Assembly: GCA_024663395.1 (NCBI GenBank)
Contig: JANFAH010000126.1
Location: forward strand, 16,509-80,508
Source: Pisolithus tinctorius
Lineage: Eukaryota; Basidiomycota; Agaricomycetes; Boletales; Pisolithaceae
DNA length: 64,000 nt
Direction: 5' to 3'
Shown here: in pieces, positions 35,101-47,375 of the stretch
Position numbering within the stretch: the stretch's first letter is position 1
Layout of the letters: every line of letters begins with the position of its first letter
Notes under the pieces: generated by a model
What the model saw: the letters and a program-made list of their open reading frames with translations, nothing else
Told to the model about the DNA's origin: nothing
Databases searched by the model: none
Translations under genes and position numbers: made by a program

Positions 35101-36066
35101 ATATCGACTCCGGTCACCGCTGGGGAGAGAAACAGCGACTCAACTACCTCTCATGGGTCCTCGAGATCAAACAGTGCTGTTACCACCGGGACGTTTGGTG
35201 CCCCTCGGAGGGTGTCTGCGGAATTGCGACATGTGTTACGGGGACATTCGGCAGGCGTGTTGGATCTAAAGATGGATGAGCGCTGGATCGTCACCTGGTA
35301 TGTGGTGCCATTTGCTCCGTACTTGGAACTCACTCCTCCACAAAGTTCAAAAGATGCTTTAATGAATGTTTATGACCGAAAGACACTGACCTTGCATACT
35401 GTCTTGAGTGGCCATGAGGGCCCCGTGAATGCTGTAGGGCTGGAGAACGGCCGTGCCGTTAGCGCGAGCGGCGACGGTAAAATGATACTGTGGGATGTCG
35501 AAACCGGAAGCTGCATCCGCATCTTTGAAGGACACGAAAAAGGACTGGCATGTATCGAGTTCAAGGTACGTATCGATATGTCTGCGTTCATCGGCCGCAA
35601 ACGTTTACGGTGTATGGGAATCCAGAACGATCTCATTCTAAGTGGCTCAAATGATTGCACAATTAAGCTTTGGCGCGCTTCGACAGGAGAGTGCCTGCAC
35701 ACGTTCGCTGGACACACGCTCTTGGTCCGCGCTTTGTACTTCGAGCCAAAGACGGGATACATCGTCAGCACCAGCTACGACCGGAGCGTGCGAGTATGGG
35801 AGTGGCGTGAACCTGAAGTCGGGGAAAGCCCGGACAGAAGTAAATCGAAAGGCGTAGGTAGACTGGTGAGGGAGTTTAGAAACCTACACGCGAGCCACAT
35901 CTTCGATGTCAAGTTCGACGTCGGTAAGATCGTCAGGTAAGACTCAACATCTGTTGGTGCTGCCGTACAGTGAGAAATTCATATCTTCCACAGCACATCG
36001 CATGACCAGAAGATTGTCGTTTTGGACTTCTCATATGGGATTGAAGGTGCACCGCTATTCACTTAG
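32193..36066 (+). CDS. F-box/WD40 protein with long disordered N-terminal extension
   Basis: Substrate receptor for an SCF ubiquitin ligase. Six exons (32193-34077, 34138-34822, 34872-35297, 35346-35565, 35626-35936, 35994-36066) sum to exactly 1200 codons. Residues 1 to about 630 are Ser/Pro/Thr-rich with no fold, plus a short Cys/Gly/Tyr-rich patch (CTCSGWGDGACVCGYGYW). The F-box is LTQLPPELFLHVLSYLPVRS...STCKAWRTLALDNSVWWRLW. Seven WD repeats follow, such as YCLDFDSSRIITGSRDRTIK, LSGHEGPVNAVGLENGRAVS, LILSGSNDCTIKLWR and YIVSTSYDRSVRVWEW. The intron 34078-34137 removes an in-frame stop and an adjacent ATG that would otherwise split the gene in two. The start is the first ATG well past the Asterix stop; a later in-frame ATG (32388) is possible. 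Closest in architecture to the Fbw7/beta-TrCP/FWD group; the substrate is unknown. Confidence 0.88.
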
Positions 36067-38191
36067 TATATCTCGTGTACGGGCGCTCCACCGAGTGACT
36101 ATCGAAAAGGCCTTAGCTCACTGCCTTACCTTCAAGCGTGGCGAACAGCACTACTACTGGCGAGGACTGTTGTTACTCATCTGACATACCCAACTATTTA
36201 TTCATCCTACCCATTGACAATTCGTGTACCGATACTACCTAATGATGTCTTCAAGCATTCTGTGGTTGTAATACCACCCGCCTAATACCGAGTATTCTAC
36301 TGGTATCCTGCTGTGAAGTGCAGCAATATGATCTTCAATGTCTGAGTGGCTTCAGCAACTGCGTCGATGACCGGTGACTTCTTGGGTTCTCTTGCAATTC
36401 GCTTACACCATCACCTATTACTTCGCTCAATTTCAACAGTCCCTGGGCAACAGAAACCCCCACTGGAGTGGAGCCGGAACAAGAACCAATGACCCAGTCT
36501 CCAGAGCATCCAGAAAGGGTGTCGTCGCAAAATCTGGCTCTATACTTCAAAGTTCGCCGCTCTCACGGGGTTAAAACCGGACGGAATCGATCCTCTTCGG
36601 GCCCTTTTGAGCATATCAAGAGTGCCTAATGGTTGACGGCTGGATCGCAGGACGATGCCATTGTCAAAAAGGAACCGCTATGCTCTAGTTCGGGTCTTAC
36701 CTATGGAGACTTAGAATCTCAGAACGAGGAAACACACGACCCAATTTTAAGTTATGGTCCCAGAAACCACAACGTGCGAGGCGTAGCCACTGTTCTCACT
36801 CTGCCAAGACCCGTGCCTAGGGGGTAGGTTGATCGTTTCCCATTGATCGTGCGTCATTTCTTTGGTTTGTGCTAGTTAGCGTGAATTATAGTTGGACCAC
36901 CGACATTGAAGGTGCGCAAAATGACACTCTTTCGAGGACCCCCTCAATAGACCACCGTTGTGTTCGTCATCACAGTGTAGCCGGAAGGTCAAAGTTCGTA
37001 TCGCCATTGTATTTGTTTTGGATGCTGGTGGGTACTTGAAAATTCAAGATGCTGAGTGTTGTAGAACGGTACGTAATATACCATGCGGGTGTGCAAGGGA
37101 GATCGCAACGGAACCAGGCACGGGGCCCACTGGACGGAAAGATGAAAGATCGGACATCTATTGCCGACTGGTCTCGCTTTCGAGCTAGCGTCAGAAGCCC
37201 GGACGAAACTTGGTCCTCCTGTCGCCATCTGCCAGTGTTGCATTTAGGAAGATGCATCTCGAGGTGCGTATAGATCTGAGTAGCCTTCCTTTATCAGGCG
37301 GGTAAAGGAAGTGTCGGATGATAGCGATGAACAACAAGAGGCATGTTCCTCTTGTGGAAGGCGCAGGGCTATTGCATCTAGGTCCTTCAGGCTGTTGCTT
37401 GCGGCCCCAGTCTTCGGCTCATGCTAAGAGGTTGGCCACCCTCATAATCATTTCAGCCGATCTGCGAACAACGCGCTACGCGGGTTTGGAGTCAGATATG
37501 ATCGAAGACGCTGTCCTGGGAGCCCACAAGGTACTGAGCGGAGTCAATAATGACCCAGAGCCAACAGTGGTGGTTGCTCACGCGACGCCTAGAGAGAGTT
37601 GCGTACTCGGCATCTCGAGGAGAAACCACAGGCCCAGGGGTCAGGCACGTCTTCCTCATCGGACCTAGCCATTCAGTCGTTAGTACTTCAGGTACTCTCG
37701 GGTACGCATTGAAAACTTGGCTATATGTTCCGTTGAAGGTTGTATGTGTACAAAACCTTTCTGTCGTACTGTTCTCGAAGATTTAAACCCACATGACTAG
37801 AACCGGAGCTACCTGGGCCATCGCCAATAGCAATGGGCACGCGTCTCGTCTTCCATCGTCAATTCGACAAATGAGTATGCACGACCTGCTGCCGAAGATG
37901 TCGTTGGGATGCCAACAATATTCGTGCACAGCAAATCCTGAAGCTCCATATCACCATCAATCCTCTGATCTAGAAGTCAATGCTTTGATTTTCGGCCGGT
38001 GAGCTCGGATCCAGGATAAGTACGTGGCTGCGATAAATTCGCGGGGGATGTATCTGATTTAACGGTGAGTTTTACATATGTACAACATATTGCATTCAAC
38101 CAGGTACTAGTCTATGTACATTTGCGGGTATACATCTGAGCACTCATTTCAGTCGTCATCGAGATAGTGGCGTGAGTGTTCAGGGAGAATT
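36067..38191. other. Convergent gene-poor stretch
   Basis: 2.1 kb between the F-box gene and the zinc-finger gene, both ending into it. Short frames (for example 37318-37668 on +) show no motif. No repeat, RNA gene or mobile element was recognised. Confidence 0.5.
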
Positions 38192-39475
38192 TCAACCGCT
38201 CGGACCGTTCACCTTCTTGACGATAACACTAATGCGGCGGACGTGACCAATTTGTTGATGCTTTGGGGGCCGATAAGGAAACTCGGATTCATCTATGGTT
38301 GACTCCTTGGCGACCTGTGGTTCTTGGGTTGGTGCAGGATCTGATCCAATCTGGTTGACGGGATCATGATCCTCAGGCGGTCGATATGCCGAAGGAGGCG
38401 CCCCACTTGGGAAACCTGGAAAGTTGGTCCTGGGTTGGTAGTAGCCGGGGGGTGGCGCCTCCCGGTTGTAACAGAAGGGCTGAGCGATCGCAATGGGGAA
38501 ATAGGTCGTTCCATCTATTTCATATGTCCCGGCAGGGAGCTGGTGAGTATTAGCAGTCGATGGATATTGTGCAGAACCGGTCCCCGGCGCCAGCGGCGGG
38601 TGAGTAGTGTTTATGGGGGGCGAATACGGCACATAATGGGGAACAGGCCAGTACAAGCCGGATGCAGTGGTCTGCTCTCTCCCTGTGTGAGACGGTGTCA
38701 GTTGCGACCAGTCCAAGCTGTCAAAGCGCGATTACCGACATGACTCTTCGGTGTCTGTACTGGTGTACCAGGGCTCTTGATTGTCTCGGCTCATTTGGCT
38801 ATAGTGATGGAGAGCAGGCGGTATAGCCATGCGAACGCCGCCACTGATGGTTCGGCCATCTTCGTAGTATGCGTCAGGATTATGGGGCATAACGCTGCTT
38901 CTATCGTTCCCAGACTTTACCAGAGAATAATCATGGATGCTAGTGACATGAAATTAGAAGCCTGCCATAGTCTACGAGAAAGGGAACTTGCAACTTGCAA
39001 CGGTTTCCGACTGGGCACCAACCACCCGTCCGAGAGAAATGCCTGCAGGGATATTTCTTCTTTCCTGTCTGCCATGATGGAGGACTTGCCGTATATCCCA
39101 AGTTAACAGTACCGGGCGTGGATAGAAGAAGGGACGTTGGCGATGGCTCATCTCCAAATGGGGAAAGCTCTTGAGGATGTGCTGCGAACGACTGCAAGGG
39201 CCCTAACGGTGAGGCCTGTGTTGGATACATCAACTCTGGTTGAGGAGGCGAGGCATTCCACGTTGGATAGGATTGGGCAGTGAAGAAGCTCCATGACTGT
39301 GGAGGGGAAAGTGCCACAGGGGGGTGGATGAAAGTACATCGTTCACCATATTCACACTTCCCAATTACGAAGTTCCGGCACAGCTTAGCTGTGATTTTCA
39401 TCAGGGTTGAGGCATGTATAGCAGGTAACAGTGCCACTTACTGCGGAATTTGCGATGACGGAAGGGAATCTCCAT
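38192..39475 (-). CDS. CCCH zinc-finger protein (two fingers)
   Basis: Four exons (39475-39442, 39388-38992, 38939-38740, 38682-38192) give 374 codons. The first exon is 34 nt (MEIPFRHRKFR) and leads into TKLCRNFVIGKCEYGERCTF, finger 1 of type C-x7-C-x5-C-x3-H. Finger 2, YPCRHFSRTGGWCPVGNRCK|FIHD (C-x9-C-x5-C-x3-H), is completed across an intron with a GC donor (38991-38940). The 100 residues between the fingers and the 220 after them are Pro/Ser/Tyr-rich. Such CCCH pairs bind RNA, typically AU-rich or pre-mRNA elements; the role here is unknown. An in-frame ATG at 39592 would extend the N-terminus by 39 residues. Confidence 0.83.
38940..38991 (-). other. GC-AG intron completing the second CCCH finger
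   Basis: Read on the minus strand the exon ends TGC AAG TT and the intron begins GCAAGTTCCC, ending CACTAG, 52 nt. This gives C-K-F-I-H-D, the exact C-x3-H end of the finger. A GT donor three bases earlier (GTTGCA) would also keep frame but gives C-N-I-H, one residue short. Confidence 0.7.
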
Positions 39476-40773
39476 TTGAGCAGTTAAGGGATGATTATTG
39501 GGCGGGGGATGATACTGTCGATGCGATGAATGATAGCTCGAGAGCAGACAAGTGGATGGGAGAGGACGAGGTATGTGCTTTCCGTGGAGCACGAGAAAGG
39601 CCTTTTAAAGGCTGGGTTAAACATGCACGTGTGCAGCACGCGATTATGCAGTTGGCCATGCCCACACCTCCTTTATTGTCAAAGCGTGAATATCGACGGT
39701 AGGAACAAGGGTAGGGCATAAAGCCACTAGTCCTCCGTAAGATCAAAGCGGCGGCAGAGTGGTACCACAAAAGAGGTCCTATACCCACCAATAACATCGC
39801 ATCACACAGCAGCATAAAGGATACAGATCACCGCACGAAAAGGTGGACCACCTTTGAATGTGGAACCAAAACGCTTTTGGACCCATCCTCTGGAGTTGTG
39901 TCGCGCATATGTAAAGTGGTCAGTACTACGAGAACAAAAGTAATTGTAATTTGTGACAACACACCAAATGGTCCACCAGTTTATTACGTAAAAGTAGCGG
40001 TATGGCCTTTGAGGCTGTACACGGAACTGAGACCTCCGCCATTGGTCTTTCACATCGCCCCGACAAGACCACATGCAGGCTCTGAATCAATGTGGCTCTC
40101 ATGCAAGATTCAAGTACTCACGGCTCGCCGACCACTACCCATCTGTCTGCCTTGAAAGGAAGCTGGGAGAAGTGCATCTAGAGATTTTCGCAGGGGTCAG
40201 ATGCGTAGGGTGGTTCCAGATGATTGCAGCATACAGCAGGACAAATACAGCGTAATAATACCACAAATATTACGAGTCCGTGACCAGAGGTGAAGTTAAA
40301 GAATCTAGAACCTAACGTCATGCAGTATGCGAGCATCCCAGAGTGAGCGCGTGGTCGCGAGAGAGAGCGGCGGACACAAACGTCCTAGGTACGATGCGTA
40401 GAAGAACACATAGTTCGGGTTTCTCCGGGAGAACTTATGATTGCCGGTCGCCCGTGTAACCCTGTAGTCATAGAGGCAGTGACATGGCAGTCTGAGATAT
40501 CACAGCGCCACTGTGAATAGATGGGCCTGTCATATGATGCGGTCGTTTTCGTGGCGGTATGCCCGACATATCTGGCATCACTGGCACGTAGTACGTATCG
40601 CGAACGTTGTCATCGATACACGGCGACTTACTTTGTTGCATACCCGACGCCATATCAACGTGCCCAACCGGCTCCCAGCTCCGCGAGTGCTTGCGCTCTG
40701 GCCTGAAGGATTGATCGCTTGATGACCGAATCTATCCGTAAGTTCAGTACTCCAAGAAAAAATGATAGGTACA
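39476..40773. other. Intergenic between two minus-strand genes
   Basis: 1.3 kb with no supportable gene. It contains the promoter of the zinc-finger gene and the 3' UTR of the coiled-coil gene. Frames on both strands are short. Confidence 0.5.
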
Positions 40774-42237
40774 TTACCGCACCTCGGACTGTGGGATAGC
40801 CTCGAGTCCTCCCGGATACGTATTGGGTACTTCCGCTTGTCGCCAATCCATAGGTCTGGGGCTGTTGTGTGTTGGCATCACGTCGGCGGAGGTTCTGCGT
40901 TCTGCCATGTGATGTGATGCATACTGTAGCCACAGAGATGTCAGTGGTTCAAAGCACATGGCCTAAAAGACATTTACCTCCGTTTGATTATGTTGCGATG
41001 CTCCGACTTCTTCGTGCCCCAGAGAAGACGAATGCCGAGCATATTCTACAAAACTAGTCCAATGCAATTCCCCAGAGAAAGGTGTCTCACGTACCTATGG
41101 ACGTTTGTGCCCGCGAAAGGATGGCGGACACTGAATGAGTCAAATATGAAGTTAGCCTGTCCGGATTCCACAATAAACTTACTTAGTTCGTCGCGATGCT
41201 GTTCGGCAACGGCTACATCCCTCCTTGCGCGGGCTTCGGCTTCTAGGCATGCGGTATATCGCTGAAAAGCTTCCTGCGTGTGCGCTTGAGCCCGAGAAAG
41301 TGCAGCCCGTGCATCCTGGAGAAATTGGTCTGTGGGGACATGATAAGTTCTCGGTTGAACCGTAGGGTTAGGAAGAATGATTGGGCTACCTGATGATTGA
41401 GCGTCCTGTACGAGTTGTTCGTAGGTTGCAGCGGAAGGTGATGTTGAAGTTCGGGTGAATTGTGGGCGGCCGGACGTTCCGGGCGAATGAATAAAAGTAG
41501 AACTGACACTTGGCGCGCTGTCTACGAGAGGTGAGGGTGAACTATTTCCAGATGGGTAGACAAAACATTTCCACGTACCTGATTGCATTCGCGCCATCTG
41601 ATCAACAAAGGTTGACGCTGGGTATCCTTGGTCAGACAATTCGGGGGTAGACAACTCCATGGAGTCTTCAATGTGTGCGGGTTGTGGGGCGTTAGGTCCG
41701 AGATGTCGCAGCCGTGGGTTATGGGGGATGCCCGCGTTATGTCGCTCAATGAATTTTCGCAAAAAGCTCAGTTCCATGTCCTCTGGCATGACATACGAAG
41801 GCCCTGGGATATCGCCCTTCTGCATGAGAATTTCGAGGTGGGACATGGTCTTGTCTTTGAGTTGTTGCAGCCACTCGTGTAGCTCCATGTGATCCTGGTC
41901 TGCCCGAGCATCACTGTGCAGATACGGTGTCACTGCGGAAGCACGTCCAAAGAGAAGCTTGCATCACTGACTAGTCCTGGCGCCGACGCGCTTTCCTCCA
42001 GTACGTCTTCGTGAGCTTGAGAGCTCTGTTGACCTCACCGTCGAGAGTGCGATACCACTCGCTCGATCGCCGGTTTAACTTTACACAGAGAACACCGGGC
42101 TGCACTCGTAGTTGCAACACGCAGCGCCCGTCCTGATCTGGAGGGCTCAAAGCACCCTTCTGCCCTTGGTTGCCGCGTGTTGCGCCGCGGGAGACGTTGC
42201 CCAACTCTGGCCAGGGAAGGTCGTCGGGAGTTTGCAT
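40774..42237 (-). CDS. Unknown protein with basic N-terminus and alanine-rich coiled coil
   Basis: Function not recognised. The start MQTPDDLPWPELGN at 42237 is preferred (an in-frame ATG at 42303 exists). Segment 1 is WYRTLDGEVNRALKLTKTYW then KARRRQD. An intron near 41991-41915 (GTCAGTG...CACAG) gives QDYDARADQDHMELHEWLQQ in frame. The middle is polar and Pro/Ser-rich. A heptad-like helix follows (FLQDARAALSRAQAHTQEAF...EARARRDVAVAEQHRDEL), then MSAILSRAQTSI after a small intron, YARHSSSLGHEEVGASQ, and the last exon YASHHMAERRTSADVM to IPQSEVR at 40774. The chain of in-frame junctions argues for a real gene. It may be a lineage-restricted scaffold or nuclear protein; no catalytic motif was seen. 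Confidence 0.65.
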
Positions 42238-42904
42238 GATGATATGTATAGTCTGTGAATGGTGAAGAGCCTCTGCGACAACTTTACAACTGAACCGATC
42301 CAAGAATTATGTCGACGACGTTCGGGGAGGGATGGTGTTAAATCTCTTGTAAAGATAATCACCGCAACGCCCTTATAATTGGCCTTGCCCATGCAACATG
42401 ATGGTATTTGTTGACTGTGTACTTAGCGATCGAGGTCACTGCCTTTGGGAGGGCCCAATCAAGACCCGGCCTGCTGTCCGGCTTGCCTGAGTGACATGTC
42501 AACCAAAAAGGTTACCCATGCCAAATTCGCTGGCAACCCTGATGGGTACCTGGGACGGTTGAGGGAACTGCAGGTTACAATCTTGGTTCGAAGCCATGCA
42601 AAGTCCGGAAGCACTCCCACGATTATAGATCATCACAACGGTGATCGATTCCTGAAACGTTTGCCTGTCTGATGAGACTTGCTTTTTTTCTTTTTTTCCC
42701 TTATTCTTTCTCTGGACTCATTATGACTAATCATTAAACAACATATATCTCAGAATCGGGGTTACTCCACATCATGGCTACTGTGTAGCCGTAAATTGTC
42801 CAGTGAATTACATCCTGACGTAAACGAGGGCCACATTTGGTTACCGATGATTTAATGAGCAGACTCCCATACTGATAAATAAGCCTTCTCAGCAGTGACC
42901 CTCG
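42238..42904. other. Intergenic between co-directional minus-strand genes
   Basis: 667 bp, no gene seen. A T-rich tract (CTTTTTTTCTTTTTTTCCC, about 42681-42699) may be part of the 3' UTR of the aldehyde dehydrogenase or a promoter element of the coiled-coil gene. Confidence 0.45.
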
Positions 42905-45074
42905 TCATGTCGAGAAATCAACTCCCTGTGCTAGGGGTGCAGCGTCAGAGAAGTTGATAGTGCAGGCGCTCCATCGGACATATTGTTTCCACGCATCACC
43001 GCCAGATTCTCGGCCCCTATATAAAAGTGAATTGTCAGGGAACAGCTCTTGCCTGATAAACAGATTTCATTTTACCACCCAGTGCTCTGCAACGATTCGC
43101 CAGAAAAAATTGAGTCCAGCAGCAATCACGTTGAGAATCTGTGGGACAAACCTTATTTCCACCGAACGCGGCCCCAATCTCTGCACCGCTTGTACCAACA
43201 TTGACCTGGATTAGGGTGAAATCAGCGCAAAATTTGGACACCAAAAGAAAGAGAAAACGAGCATTAACTATCCCTGTGTCAGAGCCCTCGGGGCCTATCC
43301 ACTTGCCAATATTGCGCATGTTTTGGGTCCAGAGGCTGCTCGACAAGCCTTGTGGAACGCCGTTGTTCCACGCAATCGCTTGTTCTAGTTCGTCAAAAAT
43401 AGCCACGTTCAAAATAGGTGCAAACGTCTCTGTGCTCCAAATAGCATCCGCTGGATCTACATGTTTAGGTATTGCGATGGTCGGCTGAACGAAATTTCCC
43501 TGGCGAAGTTCAACTTGCTCGTATATCTGACCACCTGTCAAAATACGTGCCCCGTGTTCCCGGAGCTGCCGGACGGCCTCAGCATAAGTCCCGACAGCTG
43601 CACGAGTGTGCAGAGGGCCCAGTAAGGTGCCCTCAACCAATGGGTCGCCGACTCTCAACAAAGCATAAAGCTTCTGGAGCGCGTCCAAAAATCGTGAAGC
43701 AATGTCTCGATGTAAATAGAGTCGTCTTGTGGATGTACAACGCTGGCCAGCAGTGCCCACAGCGCCAAAAAAGACTGCGGGTACAGCCATCGACAAGTCT
43801 GCATCGGGCATCACGATTGACGCTAAGAATAAAGTCCGGGGTGAATTTTCCAGCGATATCTCACGATGGTGCGCAAAGTCATACCATTGTTTCCACCCAG
43901 TTCTAGTATTGTCTTCCCAAATCGAGACTGTACAGCCTTGCCGACAACGCGGCCCACAGCTTCACTACCCGTGAATGATACTGCCACGTATGTGAGCACT
44001 CAAAACCAATGCGAAGGTGATAGCGTACCCAACGGGATGTCTGGACTCCCCACGAGAGCTTCACCAACATCCTTACCCCCGGACACAAGAGCAGACGCGG
44101 CGCCGGGGATGCCATTTTTCTCTAAAACTTGCGCGATGATCTTTGTTACGGCAATGGAACAGAGAGGAGTGCTGGGAGACGGCTTCCAGACGTTTGCATT
44201 TCCAGCTGCGAAAGAAAGAGAGAAGTTCCTTCCAGGCAATGAGTTCTGGGCTCGACCAAGTCTACGTGCACACGTACCACCCGTACACTGCGACGGGAAA
44301 GTTGAATGCCGTTAATACGCCAACGACTCCGAGCGGATTGGGTACTGTCTCAAGTAGGTCGATGCAGCAACACAGAAAAACTTATTCCGGTGGCAACGAA
44401 CCTTCCAATATGGTGTGCCCAGGCCGTTCCGAGGCCACGACTCTGCCATTCATCATGCGCGATAAGCCGACGGCGTAATCACACTGCCGGACATGAACTG
44501 TATTAGAAAGGCTGAATGGATCAGTGAAATTCAAGCGTACGATGTCTACGAATTCTTGGACCTCGCCGACGCCCTCCGTTTTAATCTTTCCCATTTCCAG
44601 AGAGACCAGTGCGCCAAGAACATCACTCTATCGAAGTGGAAGTGAAGCCTGGACCGAGGGAATTATCATGTGGCCAGTCTGACCTTTGCTGCCAGAGCCT
44701 CCCTAATCTGCCTTAGAATCTCGCCACGAATGGGCGCAGGTACTTTCCTGAGAATGATGTGGGCATCCTTGGATTTTTCCAATGCCTCGCGGAGTTCGTC
44801 TGGAGTGGCCTGAAAGGACGGTTAGGTGTGGTCCGCAAGCTGGTAGCTTGGTGGAATGGCGACATACTGATCGGACGCGAGCCAGTACTTCGCCTGTAGT
44901 TGGACATACGCTCTCAAGGGTTTCGCCACTTCCCTTCCACCTTCCGTCATACACGCCTGGTATTTCATATGAGTTTGGTATATCCAGAGCACCTAAGATG
45001 TTAGAGGCTCTGCTAGTGAGGCCACGGACACAGCGCACATGACGGACTGACACGATCGCTTTGCGCAACAACAT
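42905..45074 (-). CDS. Aldehyde dehydrogenase, ALDH7 (alpha-aminoadipic semialdehyde dehydrogenase) type
   Basis: NAD-dependent aldehyde dehydrogenase. The N-terminus [18 protein letters not shown] is basic and arginine-rich and could be a mitochondrial targeting peptide. Then [40 protein letters not shown], and after an intron [16 protein letters not shown] and [15 protein letters not shown]. The catalytic glutamate region reads [14 protein letters not shown] and the nucleophile region [17 protein letters not shown]-terminal exons give [28 protein letters not shown] and [17 protein letters not shown], with stop at 42905. The [10 protein letters not shown] and STGWGRESG pattern is typical of ALDH7 (antiquitin). 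In animals and plants it serves lysine degradation and aldehyde detoxification; the role here is inferred from family only. Confidence 0.9.
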
Positions 45075-45652
45075 GAACGCAGGCAGTACTGTAATAGTTG
45101 AGATACCAAGTCACCGATGGAGTTGTATGTATGGGGGAGAGAATGAATCGCCCCACCCGTTGTTGACACGAGCTTCGCTCAAGACCCGAGCGGTGGCAGA
45201 GGTTGAAGGTGGCTTGATCCGCGCCTGACCCCACGTGTCCAGGCGCGCCAAAGAGCTGTTACTTTGTTCCCGAATCTGGAGACCAAGTTCATTATCGACC
45301 TTCTTGCCTCAAACTACATATCATCGTCTAATGAATGGCTAAACAACCGAAAGGAAACAACGTTGCGCGCAGAGTGGTTGTCACGAGCGAATCTCACAAG
45401 TCGCCGCCTCAAGTCAGTGGCTGCAGCCGTGGACCGATCGCTAACGCTGGAGCCGTCATGTGCTGTGCGCACTCAGCCAGGGACAATTTTCTGTCGAAAA
45501 TGTTGGACTGAATCCCACCCCTGCATAAAAATAATCCATACTCCCAAACCTGATACAGAGGCGAGGACAGATAAGATGCCATGAAGGATACTTTCCCTGT
45601 CTGAGAAGCCGGCTCGCAGGAAAAGGGTCACATGCCACCTAAAGCACGGCAG
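45075..45652. other. Intergenic between ALDH7 and JIP5
   Basis: 578 bp holding the ALDH promoter and JIP5 3' UTR. No gene or distinctive signal was recognised. Confidence 0.45.
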
Positions 45653-47188
45653 TTACAACCCAGCAAAGAAGGACGGATCAGCGTCTATTTCATTTCGTCC
45701 CTTTTTCTTCTTTGCCGCGAGCGTATCTTTCTGCCCCTTGCGCTTCCTCTTCTTCTCCTTGGGCTCCTCCGATTCACTGGATTCGTTCCCTCGCCCTTCT
45801 GCGTCTGAGAGCGCGCCACCTTCCACGGCGTCTGCAGGCACGTTCGACCTGTCAATGGAGCCACTTTCCCCTTCGTCGCTCTCGTGCTCCTCAGGGGAAA
45901 CATCTCGGTCGCTGTCCTCGTCCTCGAAAACTTCTCTGAGATCTGTCATTTTCAAAACATCTTCGTGCCCTGCACTTCCTATCCATCGGCCTTCTCCATT
46001 TTGGTCGATCGCGATACGTTCAATGGGGAATGAGCCATGATCTGCAACAACTCCGAGGAGCTTCGTGGGGAATAACTGAACAACTCGCATCAAACCGTCG
46101 GAAGAACCGGTGAGGATCGTCGAGTGGGAGGAAGGATAAGAAGATGGTAATCTGCAAAGCGCATCGATGGACTGCGGATGACTTTACCAGCACTTCAGCG
46201 ATACCCATTCACCAGTGAACTGGGGATTAGAGCTCACCCAGGGACCCGGTCTACACAGTCTCCCCAACCATGGGTAGCGTTGAAAATTGATAGTATACCG
46301 AGTTGGGTCCCAACAACTACTTTTGACCCGCTAAAGAATGAGCCTGAGAGATTATCTGGAGATGGGAACCAGCAGTGACTCACTTCCTTATAGTGACAAC
46401 AGACAGCAGTTCATCTTCCTGATCTTCAGATTGGGCAAGTGGCTCTGTTTTCCTTCCGCGTACATCAATCACTGATAATGTTCCATCTCCGCTATTTTGA
46501 CAGGAGGATGCCAAAGGAGATGTCAATTGAATTGTTGCCAGCGGCGTGTTATATACACGTTACCTCGTAGATATGAGCTGTCTCTTATTTTCTAGCCACA
46601 AAAAATCCGATATGAAATCAAAGTGGTGAACATATTGTCGTATCTCCTGCAATTGTCTTGGGTCCCAAAGCTGTGGGCACGCTTGACATTATCTTGCGTG
46701 TTTCGGCGATATTGAGGGTAACTGACCTTAATAACACCGTCGTCGTCACCAGTGCAGAACATATTGGGAAGTAAATGTTTCGTCCGGTTTATGGGCGAGC
46801 TGTTCAGCCACTGAAAATATCAAACGACGCCACACGTTGCGAACGCTGTACTTACTCGTGTGCGTCTTTCCTCGTGTCGAAAACATCGCCAGTAGATGTG
46901 TCGATAGCACTAGACAGTTTAATGTCAGACGATATGGAGAAAGCGAGAGAACGCATACAAAATAGACTTTGCCTTTCCAGCCCCGTGTAGACGCGAACCA
47001 TCCTGGTTGGTGGCGAGGCTGCGACACGAGCGTTTGGATGGCCTTATGGAGAAGGTCTGCTGGTATTGACCCTGTTCATCGTACCTGAATGCTTTAATAT
47101 GACCATCCAAGAGACTTGTATAGACGGTGGTATCTGTAGGATGAAACACAAGGTCAAATATCTGCGAACCGACAGGAATGTCAGGCAT
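45653..47188 (-). CDS. JIP5: WD-repeat protein JIP5 (WDR55 homologue)
   Basis: Nucleolar WD40 protein implicated in ribosome biogenesis. The start MPDIPVGSQIFDLVFHPT at 47188 matches the usual family start. Exons give YTSLLDGHIKAFRYDEQG, a SIRPSKRSCRSLA stretch, AIDTSTGDVFDTRKDAH|DSPINRTKHLLPNMFCTGDD (the intron after AH removes a frame-breaking piece) and later repeats. The last exon has LGVVADHGSFPIERIAIDQN, GRWIGSAGHEDVLKMTDLRE and then a long acidic/basic tail ending KKKKGRNEIDADPSFFAGL. That tail, with alternating E/D- and K-rich blocks, is characteristic of JIP5. Divergent from IRE1 with 187 bp between the start codons. Confidence 0.88.
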
Positions 47189-47375
47189 GGAGTGCAAGCA
47201 GGGATATGATGGAAAGCGACCCCCCCTGAGACATCTCGGTGACCCCCCTGTGACGGCTTCGGGTATTTCCGAGGCCGCGTTCCTGGCCTGATGGGCCGAG
47301 TTCTTTGCTGTGCCATTCTGAGGAGGACTCATTTTTGACGAGAAGGTCAATGGAGCATCGCTGCCCATAGGCTTC
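47189..47375. promoter_or_regulatory. 187-bp bidirectional promoter, JIP5 / IRE1
   Basis: The interval between two divergent start codons. Open frames run across it on the minus strand, but the family start of JIP5 lies at 47188, so this is taken as the shared promoter and leaders. No TATA box was seen. Confidence 0.55.

Noticed and set aside
37318..37668. 116-residue plus-strand frame between the F-box and zinc-finger genes.
   Set aside because: Low coding character, no domain, no plausible splice partners.
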